Source: Auanema rhodensis (lineage: Eukaryota; Nematoda; Chromadorea; Rhabditida; Rhabditidae). Taken from it: a stretch of 64,000 nucleotides of DNA. The stretch is taken from the NCBI GenBank assembly GCA_964057225.1, contig OZ059896.1, positions 6,572,001-6,636,000 on the forward strand. The letters are read 5' to 3'. Positions within the stretch are counted from its first letter, which is position 1; every line of letters begins with the position of its first letter. The notes beneath the pieces were generated by a model, which saw only the letters and a program-made list of their open reading frames with translations, searched no databases and was not told the origin of the DNA. Below, one piece after another: positions 1 through 11,955 of the stretch. Both the position numbers and the translations under genes were made by a program.

Positions 1-1898
1 TTACTCATAGACAACCCTTCGTCATCTTGAAAATATGAGAGATTAGAAGTCTTAATATTGCGTGTTATCAGTACAGGATTAAGACGAGCTGCAAGATCCA
101 TTCTTTTAACTTCTCCACACATGTATTCCAGTCTGAAATGAGGAATTTTAGAAAATAAGTAACTTCTATATTTACTTCTTAATTCGGTCATCAATATCCT
201 TTCTTTTGATATATTCAACAGGAATACAGAGATTAATTATTTTTGAGTCCTTGTTTATTTCAGCATTAAGCTCACCTGATTCGACAAGTTTCTTAAAAAA
301 TTGAATACAATACTCGAAAAATTTATAGAAAAAAGATACCTCAATTATGCTGATTACAAGAGCCTCATCATTTAACTTAGATCTTGTTGTTAAATTTTCC
401 AAAGTAATTGAAGAAAATGATTTAGCTACTTTAAGCACAGCCTTGTATTTCAGTGTCTCAATCAAAGTCTCTACCAAGGAAAAATTTTCATCCTGAAACA
501 TATTTACACCTTTAGAATATGAATAAACTGCTTCAAAAAAACCTCTCGGAAAATAGTTGAATTGTCTTGCAGAGTTTTCTGAACTTCACAAATATTATCT
601 TCAGCGTCAGCAGCTAATGCAAGTTGGGTATAAGGAGCAGTACGAGCACTGGAAAAATGTTTTTCGAATTGTAAGTTATATATTTTGGAACTCACGATTT
701 CCAAGCCCTCAAAAGAGCTGACGATCTTGAGCTAGGGATGTCTAAACGACCATGCAATATGAGTGAGACAATATAAAATCTTAAAAAATAAATATTGCAA
801 AAAGTAATTTATCTATTTTTACTTCTTAAAAGCATTTATTTGGACCGGAGTTGGATTGCTAATTGGTAGTGTTATACTGTGCTCAAGGAAAATGATTGCA
901 CGACGATATTGATTCTGAGATATAAAATTAAAAACTTTATTTTTTTTAAGCTTACCAAGCTCAATAGAACGACGGCTGAGTAGTAGAGATACTGAAGCAG
1001 AAACTTGGAATCAAAGTACTGTGTTGTAGCATTTCTTGGTTTCCTTACGGTTAGATCAAATGGCGATTCAATTAGATAAGGGTTCTAATTTAAAAGTTAA
1101 TATATCTCACAATCAGCAACTTACTTCGTTTACAAGGCCACTCACATGCGAATAAATATATGGCAAAGCAGCTTGAAGTTTATTAAGCTCAATGCACAGA
1201 AAAAGAAAAGCAGAATGAAGGGAAGACACAATAAAATTTTCTTGATCAAAGATCAAAGTCATGGCTTTCTCTGCAATATCGTATCCAATTCCAGGCTAAA
1301 CATGAAAAAATATAACTTTTAAAAATGCGCACATTTCAACCTCTTTCTTCCTCTCAGAACAATAATATGCAGCGTTTCTTACAAGCGGGACAACTAAAAT
1401 TTACACAGGACAATATAAAAATTTAATGCAAAACTGAACATACATATATCAAGACAATGCTTCAGTTGGTCTGGTTTAAGAATTCCATTATCCAAGTAGT
1501 GTTTCAGAACTTCAATAGCACGATCGGTTCCAGCTTCATGGTTTTTCAATACAGAATTATCGTAAATAGCACGAATGCCAGCAACAAGCATGGGCTTAAT
1601 AATAACAAATTATCTGGTCAGAATTAGGAATAATTTTTACCACAGCGTACGGCAAATTTCCACACTCGATCAAAAAAGGCTCCAGGTCAGGAGCTTTTTT
1701 CTCCAGAACATCTTTATTTTTCCTTGCCATTTCAGCAATCTTCTGTACAACTTCAGCTAAAAAATAACGACTAAAACTAACTATTGAAATTTTCGAAAAC
1801 CTACATTTATTGTCGTTACTTTGAATGCCAGTCATTATTGTGATTATGTTTTCCACATTATTAACTTCAGGGAAAAGTTTGGCAAGGACTGCCGACAT
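1..1898 (-). CDS. csn-3: COP9 signalosome subunit 3 (partial at its 3' end)
   Basis: This is a subunit of the COP9 signalosome, the complex that removes NEDD8 from cullins and so controls cullin-RING ubiquitin ligases. I assembled exons at 1805-1898, 1641-1756, 1444-1594, 1341-1393, 1125-1295, 956-1084, 823-914, 696-779, 543-648, 340-492 and a following one from about 300 down to 176; reading frame is kept across the junctions. Diagnostic stretches are QYFDSKFLLQYLYYSAVV, AIIFLEHSITLP, FYIVSLILHG, and the PCI region with APYTQLALAADAEDNIC and a VESGELNAEIN winged-helix segment, all in the CSN3 order. A last coding exon starts near 135 (LEYMCGEVKRMDLAARLNP) and runs into the window edge, so the C-terminus is missing. 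The acceptor TTATTATAG lies three bases before the ATG, which suggests trans-splicing. CCDC28 ends 104 bp upstream on the same strand, so the two probably form an operon with csn-3 second. Confidence 0.85.
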
Positions 1899-2002
1899 TT
1901 CCTATAATAACGTTTTTTTTATTAAGATTTGAAATTTCACAAGAACTCGAGATATGAAATACGAGAACATAAATATATACAAGAGTTTGAACAAGAAATG
2001 TA

Positions 2003-2928
2003 CTAAAAAGCAGTATTAGGAGAGACACCGCCGGTTAAATCAATTAACCGGCTATGCATTTTAAACAATTTGTCACTGAGCTCATCATAGTGTTTGAAAT
2101 TAATATTAGAAACATCAGAATCTTTAGCACACAAAGCTAAATGTAAATTCGTTATATCTTCATGCTCTTTTTTAGCAGCTCGCATGTCAATTAATTGCTC
2201 ATCAGTGAAAGACTTCATGTTACCGGAGCGGAAATCTTCGAGCATTGATGTGAGAGACTAAAACATAGTAATAAATAAGAAGGAGCTGAAAGTGTTCACT
2301 TGTTCTATAGAGTCTTGCTCATAGTCCGCCTGCTGCAATCTGATGAGGTCATTGCCAGAGGGAGTCACCGGCACAATGGATTCATCTAAAGTGTCAGCCC
2401 TCCATTCGTACAGAGGCATGCCCTGCTCATTCCCCATATCAAGGGCCGTGCGAAAATTATCGCCCACAACCTCTTTCATTGGATACCTGTAATGAACATT
2501 ATTTTATGGACTATAGAACAATTGAAATACTACCAATCACTGTCATCAGAACTAGGAAATGTCAATTTGTCTGGTCTTTCAATATGTTTTTCCTCTTCAG
2601 CAATAACCACTTTTGGTTTTTCTTCCTTTTCAAAGCGAGTGAATCGATGAATAAAGTTCGAAAATGATGTAGCTGTATCTCTTCGACGTCCTTTGGGCTC
2701 ATCAATAGATTTGCGAAGCTTTTTTTTATCACCAGCTCCTTCTTTATCGATAATACGTTCTTCCACTTGTTCCGATGGAATAATAGAAGATGTTAGGGGA
2801 TCAGAGAATGATAATACAAGGTAATTATTAGCATCTTCGTTAATAGGAACGGAATATTGACTACTTTCATCAATTGTAGGAATTCGAATACGAATCTCCG
2901 ACGGAGAAGTACTATCTTCACGTGACAT
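2003..2928 (-). CDS. CCDC28-like coiled-coil protein
   Basis: The predicted protein is 278 aa from three exons (2534-2928, 2300-2486, 2003-2257) with consistent phases; intron 2 is only 42 bp. The C-terminal 85 residues carry SLTSMLEDFRSGNMKSF, then a helix with MRAAKKEHEDITNLHLAL and LSDKLFKMHSRLIDL. This matches the conserved end of vertebrate CCDC28A/B (a leucine-rich MLEDF/LLNDF-SGK segment and the EQM..VR..Q..LA+LH helix). CCDC28B modifies Bardet-Biedl phenotypes and regulates mTORC2 in vertebrates; that role is not shown for this protein. The N-terminal half is polar, serine- and charge-rich, and probably disordered. It starts 234 bp from the divergent TFIIH p62 gene, so the two likely share a promoter region, and it is the first gene of an apparent operon with csn-3. 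The family call rests on the C-terminal block. Confidence 0.72.
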
Positions 2929-3162
2929 TATTTTAATGTATTATAGACCTATGCTTTACAGCTATACAGAAAATAAAAATATATAAAGCGATAAAGCAGG
3001 AGCAGCGAACACCGAAAGGCATGACCAAATTGAAAGCCGCAACCTAATAAACGTCACTCTGACGTATAGCGGGTGTGTTGACACATTTTGTTTTTTTGCT
3101 TCTGATTTAGCCTTGCAAAAAGCTAGAAATCCATAGCCTAACTTGTTAATTTATTGCTGTTA

Positions 3163-5413
3163 ATGGCGAATACATACAATGAAGATCTTTTACTTGAAAT
3201 TGATCATGTGAAATATCGAAAAGCTGGAGAAGGTCGTTCCCCAATAGGTCGTTTGATGCTATACAGGTTTACATTAAGTTCAGAAATATTTTGATTGAAA
3301 ATTTTAGTGAGCACGTAGAATGGAGAGATAATGCTAGCAGCGATGTGCTTTACGTGAAATTTATTCAAATTAAAGGTAAGAATAATACAAATAAATTAGG
3401 TTCAATGCTTTTAAGGGCAAAGGGTTTCTGCTGCAACCAAACCTAAAGTTCAGCTGCAGCTATGTTTACAAAATGAGGATCAAGCAACTTTTGTTTTTTT
3501 GGATACTTCAAAATCACGGGATCAACTATTAGAGCAGCGTGATTTGTTGAAAGAAACTCTACAGCAATCATTAATCGATCATCGAGCAAAAGTGAATCAG
3601 GTTTTTTCAATAAATTATGTTTATTTAACTAATATGGTGTAAAGTTAGCAGCTTCGCAAGAACAAGGATCTGTACATTCGGAATTAGAAACAAAACAAAA
3701 AATTCTTCAGCAAAATAAACAACTACAGTTGTTATACCAACATCTTGTAGCTTCTAAGCTAATAACACCTCAGGATTTTTGGGTTGAGTACTACAAAGTA
3801 GGTGCCAATGTTGTTTAATGCTTTATAACTCTCAACTTACAGCAAACGGACGGAGCTGAAGACAAAACTGGTGTAAATGGTGCATTCCTTTCAACCATTG
3901 CTACTCAAGATGGTACTAAAGGTGTGAAGTTGAATTTGAATGCAGAAATTATACAAGCAATATTCAACACTTATCCTGCAGGTAGGCTTCATGTGTCTTA
4001 ATTATTCTTAAATTTTATCTTACATTTTAGTCGAAAGAAAACACTTAGAATTAGTTCCTCATGAAATGTCTGAAGAACAGTTTTGGTCAAAATTTTTCCA
4101 ATCACATTATTACCATCGTCAAAGAGAGGTAAGGTATACTGTTTAAAACATTGAAAATAGTGTATTTTATAGGTTTTGCCAAACCCACACGATCCTTTTG
4201 CCGATTGTGTACGTTTTGATGATTTAGAAATAGAAAAATTAGTTGATGCCGGTGTTAAACGCAAAAGATTTGATTTGGATCATCTTAGTGATAATCTCTT
4301 TGATTCATCTGCGGCTGTAAGTGTTATTAAATATTTTTTGCTTGATATACTTACACAAGTAATTTTAAAAATTTCAGAAAGAGAGCTTAAAAACAGATCC
4401 CAAAACAACATTAGTTCGACGTTGTAACTATTTATCCGAAAGAATTATTCAAACTTTATCAAAAAATGCTCCAACTTCAACTACAGTTACTAATTCTAAC
4501 AACAATAAAGTGAAACCGAACGAAAAAGAGCCTTCTGGGTTTGCTATTCTTAATGTTAGTAATGGATGTTGTAACAAATTAACTTTGTACTATTTAGAGA
4601 ATTGTTGGTGAGGAAGAAGCAAGATTGGAATCAGATGAATTAATACATAAAACTGAAGATGTAGATATGCAAACTATTAAAATAAATAACGCTGCTCAGA
4701 GCTCAATAGTAGGATTTTCCATATTTCATGTAATCATAAGCACACTTATTCAGAGATCGTACGATCCCGTGGAAGCTGATAAGTATAAACAAATTGTACG
4801 AAATTTCCTAGATGATGCTACAGATGAAGTAATTTTAATTAATTTTACTTTTTTTAAATTTGTGATATCAGGATATTTTAATTCATGAAATTCCATTCAT
4901 GGAGGAAGAAGAATCTAACGGGTTTCCTCATTCAACTAATAAAGAAGTAAGTTTTCATGTTTGTTATCCATTAATATTATATTCTTAGCCTAAAAAATCT
5001 GGTAATAAAGAATGGAATCTAACTCCTCAAGAGTATAATGAAGTAAGGTTTCATATTTGATTTTGATTAATAGTTATTTCTTTTATTAGGTTCGGATTTT
5101 GCATGATTCCTGTAATGAAGTTCTAAAACATTTCTGGTCTTGTTTCCCTCCTATTAGCCAAGAATTAGAAGAAAAGGTAAAAATATGTTTAATTTCTTTG
5201 CTAAATCATTTCAGATGGGACGCATGGATACTGCTCTTAGACAATTTGAGGAAGGTCAGCTATCAAAAGCTGCTTTAAAGTTTGGTCCACACAGCGTATG
5301 TATCTTCGCATATTCGAATCATTACACATTCGTTATAGGTGGAGCATTGTTTCTTGATGATTTCAAAAGCACATGAACGCTACCAATCTTTCTTGGAACG
5401 TAAGAAAAAGTAA
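3163..5413 (+). CDS. gtf-2H1: TFIIH core subunit p62 (GTF2H1 / Tfb1)
   Basis: This is a structural subunit of TFIIH, used in RNA polymerase II initiation and nucleotide excision repair. The protein begins MANTYNEDLLLEIDHVKYRK and has the p62 PH-like domain over its first ~110 residues (EWRDNASSDVLYVKF, KPKVQLQLCLQNEDQATFVF). Two BSD domains follow: LYQHLVASKLITPQDFW, then VPHEMSEEQFWSKFFQSHYY. The second is followed by PFADCVRFDDLEI, the p62 signature after BSD2. The C-terminus has the conserved HFWSCFPPISQELEEK and ends AHERYQSFLERKKK. The estimated length of about 550 aa is close to human p62 (548). It has about 14 small exons. A same-strand mitochondrial seryl-tRNA synthetase starts 227 bp after the stop, suggesting a two-gene operon. 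Confidence 0.92.
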
Positions 5414-5640
5414 GGCATAGAGATAATATGTATATGAATGTTAATGTTTTAAATAGTTCCAAAAATTAATTTATTTGTAATCTACTTTCATTGTTAATTT
5501 TTCAATTTTTACGAGTATTGTTGATCTCTAAGGAGATAATCATTTTGAAATTAAATGTTTTGATATGCTCATCTGTATGGTTAATACCTCTAAATATCTG
5601 CTGAATATTACAAACCGTTTAACAACATATTTCAAATTAG

Positions 5641-7316
5641 ATGAATAAAATTGGCAAGTTCGCTCGATTAACATTTACATATCTGGGATCGACTCCAAGA
5701 ATAAGTTCAACATGTAGCTATTCTTCCCAAAGGCCTGAGTTGAATTTCGACTACTTATTAGAACAGGATAATATGGAAGCTATTAGAGCCAATATACAGT
5801 ATTACTAAAATTTTGTAGAAGTGGTAACTTTTGATGTTTAGGTCTCGAAAAGGTGTTGGCGATATTGATGCTCTACACCAAAAATGGCATGACATGGAAG
5901 CGTTAATAAATCAAAAAGAAAAACCTAAAATTCCTGAATATGAGCTTAGGAAGAAATGGGACGAGGTTAACTTCTGCTTTAAGCTCAAAAATGATTAAAA
6001 TGTGTAGATTTATGATTTGGCTCTTGACATACCTAATATGTCTATGTGTGATGTACCTATCGGTGATGAAAGTAACGCTAAGGTATGTATAATAAGGCTA
6101 TTACATATTATTTTTGAAACAGGTTCTGTCAGAGTGGGGAAAAAAACGAGAAGGTAATCTTTTAACAGCAGAAAAGTTAGTCCAAGGTTGGAGAGCTCTA
6201 CTTCACCCAACCGATGCTTGTGGAGAACGTAGTTATGTATTTTTAGGTAGTATTTTAATCATTTAATGTAAAAACTTGAATATTTTTTCCAGGTCCACTA
6301 GCAAATTTAGAAAAAGCACTCTTAGAATCTACATACGAACGCTTACTTATTCTGGGATTCAAGCCTGTTACAGTGCCTGACTTGGTTCCGTTGGATGTGA
6401 CGGAAGCATGTGGAGTAGTGCAGAGATCTAATAAACAAATCCAGGTTTTAAAATTTAATTGTAAAACTTATAGAGAAATTACTTATTTTTATAGTATACT
6501 CTGGTAAATGAGCCATCTATGGCTTTGTCCGGAACTGCCGAAATGGGAATTGCCAGTTTATTGAAAAATAAAACTTTAGATGCTGCTCAATTACCACTCA
6601 GATTTGTTTCCATGAGCAAGTTAGTAAGACAAATAAATTTTTCCATTGGAATAAAATTCAGATGTTACCGTCCCGAAATCAGCCATTCGGCCAGTGAAGC
6701 AAAGCTCTATCGAGTTCATGAGTTTAGTAAAATTGAAATGTTCACAGTATGCACTCCTGAACAGAGTGAGCATGAAATGGAGTTTTTGGTTCAAATTCAA
6801 AGAGGCATATTCGAGTCTTTGGGTCTTCATTGTCGGTAAAACATTATTTTTTGAATATTGTGTAAACATAATATTATCAGACAGCTTTTAATGCCAACAG
6901 AAGAACTAGGTGCTTCTGCTGCAAGAAAAATAGATATAGAAGCATGGATGCCCGGTCGGAAACGTTATGGAGAAGTCTCTTCTGCCAGTAATTGCACAGA
7001 TTTTCAATCTAGACGTTTAGGTATGAAATGTTTTCCTAGTTTCAAAATGATGTGTCTGTTAAGGAATTAAATACCGAACATCTGACGGTAAAAGTGATTT
7101 TGTTCACACCTTTAACGGAACAGGTATTGCTTCAACTCGGGCAGTTTTATCAATGCTGGAAACTTTCCAAACCGTACGGAATAAATTCAAAAATTTAGTT
7201 ATCATACTTCATTCTAGGACAAGAAAGGAATGCTGGAATTACCAGATGTTATTAAAAGTCGGCTTACGACACAAAGACCATCTCCCCTTCGTTTTAAAAC
7301 GTCACCAGCTTTGTGA
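5641..7316 (+). CDS. sars-2: Mitochondrial seryl-tRNA synthetase
   Basis: This class II aminoacyl-tRNA synthetase charges mitochondrial tRNA-Ser. The N-terminus is basic and serine-rich ([12 protein letters not shown]), as for an imported matrix protein. The helical arm is short ([18 protein letters not shown]). The catalytic core contains [13 protein letters not shown], a motif 2 region [25 protein letters not shown], the [20 protein letters not shown] segment, [19 protein letters not shown], and motif 3 [20 protein letters not shown]. It ends [16 protein letters not shown]... with TGA at 7314-7316; the longer open frame reaching 7404 is a different frame. Motif 2 reads RPE where many SerRS enzymes have RAE. 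The acceptor TTTCAAATTAG abuts the ATG at 5641, consistent with trans-splicing as the second gene of an operon with TFIIH p62. Confidence 0.92.
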
Positions 7317-8537
7317 TTTACCGGTATTTGATGTAGTGATCTTAATAAAGATTTTTTTCTTCGATAGTTCTATTTTTAATGGAAATTTTGTACAAAGATC
7401 TTAGTTTCATTTCAAGGATAACCTCCTATGCATTAAAACCCGAATATTACGTGAAAGTTACGTGATTAGTGCAGATCATTCAAAATGCGAACTTCAAGCT
7501 GAACGGTTGCTTTGTCAATATATTCTAAAATGCCTTGCAATCACAACTGACTCCTGTTTCGCATTCTCTCTCTCTCTCTTTCTGTCTCTTTTTCCCTTTC
7601 TCGCTCTCTACTGTCACATTTACATCTATCAGACTCCAACGTTGCCGTGCTGGTCTTGGTCCTCCTATTAAGAACAGTCTTTCCTTTTACACATGTCCTT
7701 GAACCCGTTTGGAGTAACGCCAACAAAACGACGATCCGCGGTTCTCTCATGAACTGTTTCGTCTTCATCACTAAACGTCATCTTCCGTTTTCATATCCCG
7801 TAACTCTAAGTGTGACTTTTCTCTTTTTCATTTCTGCATTTCGGCTACTTTCATTCGTGCTCCTCTCTTCTTTTAAAATTAAAATTTGCCACTGTTCTCT
7901 AGACATACAAAGACTAAAAAGAGTAGATCACAGTTATGAAAATGTTAGCAAAAGCAGTTTGTACAGCAAAAAAAAAAGAAAAAACTCAATTGAAAATTTA
8001 AATTGTTTCATTTCTCTACACCTGAATACTTTGACTCATCACACTGCTTCTCGTTTTCTTTCTATGGCCATTTCTTATATGTTATACGATTAAACTGACA
8101 CTTCTTTAATTTTTACTTCCTCGTTTCGGATTTTTTTGCTGAACCATGCAACAAACTATGAACACTTTTCACGGAAGCCTTTTTTATATTTATAAGTAAT
8201 ACAATGAAGTTAGCTTAAACATTGTGTAACCTAGAAGAACGATATTAAGAAAATAAAGAAACTGAGAAAATTTTTTTTGATAACACACAACTTCATAAGT
8301 AGATGCCCGTTCATCTACCAATCATTCAGTTCGATCTATGTATTTCCCTCCACTTTATTGATATCAGGCTGGTTTTAATCTAAAACGAAGAGTCAATTAT
8401 CTAACTTGTATTCAAAGATGATTGATGATTACACAACTCACTTTCTCTTGCACTTGTTTTGGCCTCTCTTCATTCTCGTCTACTGTATTTTCGTTCCTCT
8501 TCCTGCCATTCTCCTTATTTCCCTCTCTCTCTCTCTT

Positions 8538-8581
<44 letters not shown>

Positions 8582-10285
8582 CCCCCCCTCTCACTCTTTT
8601 CTTAATTCTCTCACTCTCTATATTTCTGTCCCTCTAGTGTGCTCTACTCTCTTTCTTCCTCTTCTTTATCTTCTCTCTCTATTTCTCTCTTTCACTCTCT
8701 TTATTTTTCTTTTTCCCTCTCTCACTCTCTCTCCCTTTCTCTTTCTCTCACTCTCTTTCTCTCTCTCTCTTTCTTTCACTCTCTCTCTTTCTCTCTTTCT
8801 CTCTATCTCTCTCAAAAACGCCCATAATATTCTTTCCCCATTTTCTACCAACCATTCTAGTTATCTCCCTCTGTCTCAATCTACCTCATCATATTTGCTA
8901 TAAATTTTCATGTTTATTGTTTTTGATTTACAATTGAAAATAAGATTCAACATCGACATATGAATGAAAGTAATTTCTTCCAAGTTCAAGCTGTAGGCTC
9001 GATCACGTCCTTTTGAAAATGAAATAAGAGAAAATGAAAAAGAGAAATCAGTGTCGTCAAGATCTGCCTTCAGACTTTGACGACAAGAACGGAGTGATTG
9101 AACGAAGGAGAAACAGAGATATTCGGCGAGAAAGAGAACTTCTGCACCTTTCTTGCAACTAGGCTATCCAGGTATGGCGTGAGATATGAAAATGCAGAAG
9201 ATGACAAATCAGGAGAAGAAGACGAAGAAGAAGAAAAGGGGAGGAGTCGGATGAAGGGTGACGATAACGAACATATCTTCTTTTCCTTGCTCATCAGGAC
9301 GGCTGTCCCCTATCGGGCAACCCATGCCTCGAAATTAAATCCTCTCGGAGTTATTATAATTGAAACTTATATTCCAAATGTCGTGTAGAATTTAAAGTTC
9401 ATTCTTTCTCTCTTTCTTATTATCTTTGTTTTAATTTTTGAGTTCAATTTGGTTAAATTTAGATTAGATAGTTATATTGTCTTTGGTGTACAGTTAGTAG
9501 ATCCAAATTCTCTTAGGCACGATGAAGCTTTGCGACCTGGTAGGTAGACTTTTTCCAAATGATAAAAGCTTGTATTAACTTGATGAGCCTCAGTGAATAG
9601 CACATATGTCAATCAAAATCCTAATATTTTGAAGAAAGTGATTGCTTGATCGACTTCTACTAACATTGCTATCATTGCCAACATGCATCCTCGATATTTT
9701 CTCCTCAGCCACCTTCTTGTATCTTATGCTACACTGTCGCCAACCACAATGTCCTCCGTATCGTAATGTTTTGGTGCGAATCTTTTTCTGTCAATTGTTG
9801 TCGTCAACGTCATCAGCAATATCTTTCTTCGTCGTTGATATCACATTTTTCTAATACCCAACAACAAACTATTCTCTCGCTTAACATCACTATCTTCATT
9901 ATCATTATCTTTATTTTACTGTAGAAACTTTAGAAAATCTGGATGAAATAACTGAAATTCCGTTTCATATAGTCACTGTTTCACCCAAAGCTTTGCAAGC
10001 ATTTAATCGTAAAATCATATCATCATCAGCATCTGGCATCGAAATCACATCATCACGAGGGTGTTAATGATAACCAGATCAAGCGTGCGGCCTTCTATGA
10101 TATCTTGTCAATTGCACACACTTTTCGAGAAAATTTATAAAAAATGCTGGAATTAATTAAGTATTATAGCATATATATGTTTTTATTTATATGTAGAACA
10201 TATATAGAATATATTATATTCTTCGTGTCATTAGCTCGTTGTTAGGTCAAGATTTTTTCCTGTTCTCTTTCAGCAAACTCTTAAG
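7317..10285. other. Non-coding, repeat-rich interval
   Basis: There is no convincing gene in this 3-kb gap. Much of 7,540-8,900 is pyrimidine-rich on the plus strand, so both strands show long low-complexity open frames (serine/leucine on one, arginine/glutamate on the other) that I do not regard as coding. The open frame at 9098-9388 is a little more balanced but starts at TTG and lacks a recognisable domain or clear splice context. The interval probably holds the 3' end of the upstream operon and the promoter of the gene starting at 10286. Confidence 0.6.
8519..8815. repeat. Polypyrimidine/polypurine CT-GA tract
   Basis: About 300 bp consist almost entirely of C and T on the plus strand. 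It opens with a (CT)n core at 8519-8580, then an eight-C run, then degenerate CTCTTT and CTCTCA blocks. Homopurine-homopyrimidine mirror tracts like this can adopt triplex (H-DNA) structures. It explains several long artificial open frames on both strands. Confidence 0.95.
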
Positions 10286-11955
10286 ATGGACTTGCTGCGG
10301 CCGTTTGAAGAACCAGATCTTAGAATCATCATGCCGGGCACAATGGTAAGTTGCTTAAAATTTTCTTTTAAAAATTCGGTGATATTCATACAATGACGCC
10401 TTATTTATAACAGAATATGAATTTAAAAAATCTCTGTGATTCAGAGTTCAGAAACAGAAGAAGAAATGAGTGCTTCTGAACGAAGACGCTATAAAGCTTA
10501 TACAGTTATGCAACGATCTGGATTCCAACATACCGAGTGAGTTAAAACTTTTTTAATTTTCATATTACTTGTAAAGATGAGATTTTAAAACTATTTTGAA
10601 AGTAGACTTCGTTATAGAGTTTTATTCGCTAGTTATGTGATGCGTTCTTACTTTGTTCTTGTTCTTGAAGAAACATATATTATAAAATGCCATTTTGCGT
10701 ATATTGATAGCTATTCTCTTTAAAAAAACTGATATAAGTTCCCAAAAATGGTTTTCAACTTTTTTTGGAGATATGTAACCATGAAACGTAGCCCGTTGTT
10801 TTCATTGTTTGAAATTTTTGCTTAAAGCACATGCATCTTGGAGCTTACAAATGCTAAAAACTTTTAATTGTTCCAAAGTATTTAGTCTTCATTTACTCTG
10901 TTTTTTCGGGAATGTAGGCTGAATAGATAGAAAACAGACAGGTCTTCTCTCTTTCTGATGTCAGACCTCTGAACACTAGTCAATCGATTTTTAACGTCGT
11001 CAGATAACGAGAGGCAGACTGAATGGATTTGTCGAATTCTAGGAAAGCGGCTTTTTTAATCGAAAGAGGAAAAGAGGATAGAATCAGAGAAGCGAACACG
11101 TTTGATCGTTCTCTGGTCATAAAGAAAGCATGATAGTTGTAATTAGTAGCAAAATATTTATACTGAAGAATCTTGCTGATTCGATGATATTTAAAACTTT
11201 AATTGGAAATATCTTATAGGTATGTGAAAATAATGATACATCTATGTCGGGCTGAGATTTTGATCTCTCTAGCTTTCCTAGTTCATGGAATTTATTGTCC
11301 TGGATATCCAACAGAGGCAGAATATCAGTCAACATGCCACATGAATACAGTAGCTGCAATTGTAGGCTTAGTAACGGGAGCTATGGGTCTTGGAGCAGTT
11401 CATCGGTATTACCTAATACTGTGATTTTAACTTTAGCTTACAAACTTTTAGATATCGTTGGAGAACAATGTTGATGATGTGGCTGGTATTCTGCATTATA
11501 TCTGCCGTAGGAAATTTGTTGGCTGTTATTACAACAGGTAACTTGCTACATACTTCATTAATGATAAAGTTAACTTCAAATTTTAGGAATATGGCTAGAT
11601 CATTTGTCCAAAATGAAAGATAGAACAGGAATTGTCAATGGACTCTCTGGATTTATGTTGCTAGGTTCAGTGGCAGTCGGTATGATATTATATTTATTAT
11701 AACGTAATTAAACTATGAGAATTTGAGGTGTTTGCTTCATATTAACTGCTGTTATGATTTGTCATTATTGGAATTCCAATTCACCTAAATACCAACCTGT
11801 AGGAAAAATTGCGGTATACTTTGAAACTGATAGTAATGAAGTTGATTTTTAATTTACAGAAAAGATCACGCAGTGTTCGAAGACGATTAAGCAGGATGAA
11901 GAGTGTAGAAAAGAAAGATGCTAAGGCAGCTAGTAAAGGATATCATATAGTTTAA
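10286..11955 (+). CDS. Putative four-TM membrane protein, family not recognised
   Basis: Seven exons (10286-10345, 10445-10536, 11220-11405, 11452-11537, 11587-11679, 11728-11813, 11860-11955) join in frame to give 232 aa. About 50 polar residues (MDLLRPFEEPDLRIIMPGT, then an acidic/basic stretch) precede four hydrophobic helices: AEILISLAFLVHGIYC, TVAAIVGLVTGAMGLGAV, MLMMWLVFCIISAVGNLLAV and LLGSVAVGVCFILTAVMIC. The loop after TM1 has two cysteines. The C-terminal tail is strongly basic (KRSRSVRRRLSRMKSVEKK) and cytoplasmic by the positive-inside rule. The topology resembles small tetraspan families (MARVEL, sarcospan, MS4A-like), but I see no diagnostic motif. Intron 2 is unusually long for this window (683 bp) and may hold regulatory elements. 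A polyadenylation hexamer AATAAA lies near 12134. Confidence 0.75.

Noticed and set aside
7462-8093. Overlapping frames of 69-148 aa
   Set aside because: Pyrimidine-biased sequence gives chance open frames; both strands are open and no domain is visible.
8406-8903. 165-aa plus-strand frame rich in Ser/Leu/Phe and Arg/Glu frames opposite
   Set aside because: They are translations of the CT/GA tract, with no splice structure or homology.
9070-9388. Plus 96-aa and minus 74-aa frames
   Set aside because: They overlap in antisense, the plus frame starts at TTG, and the acidic/serine runs come from a GAA-rich stretch; no family match.
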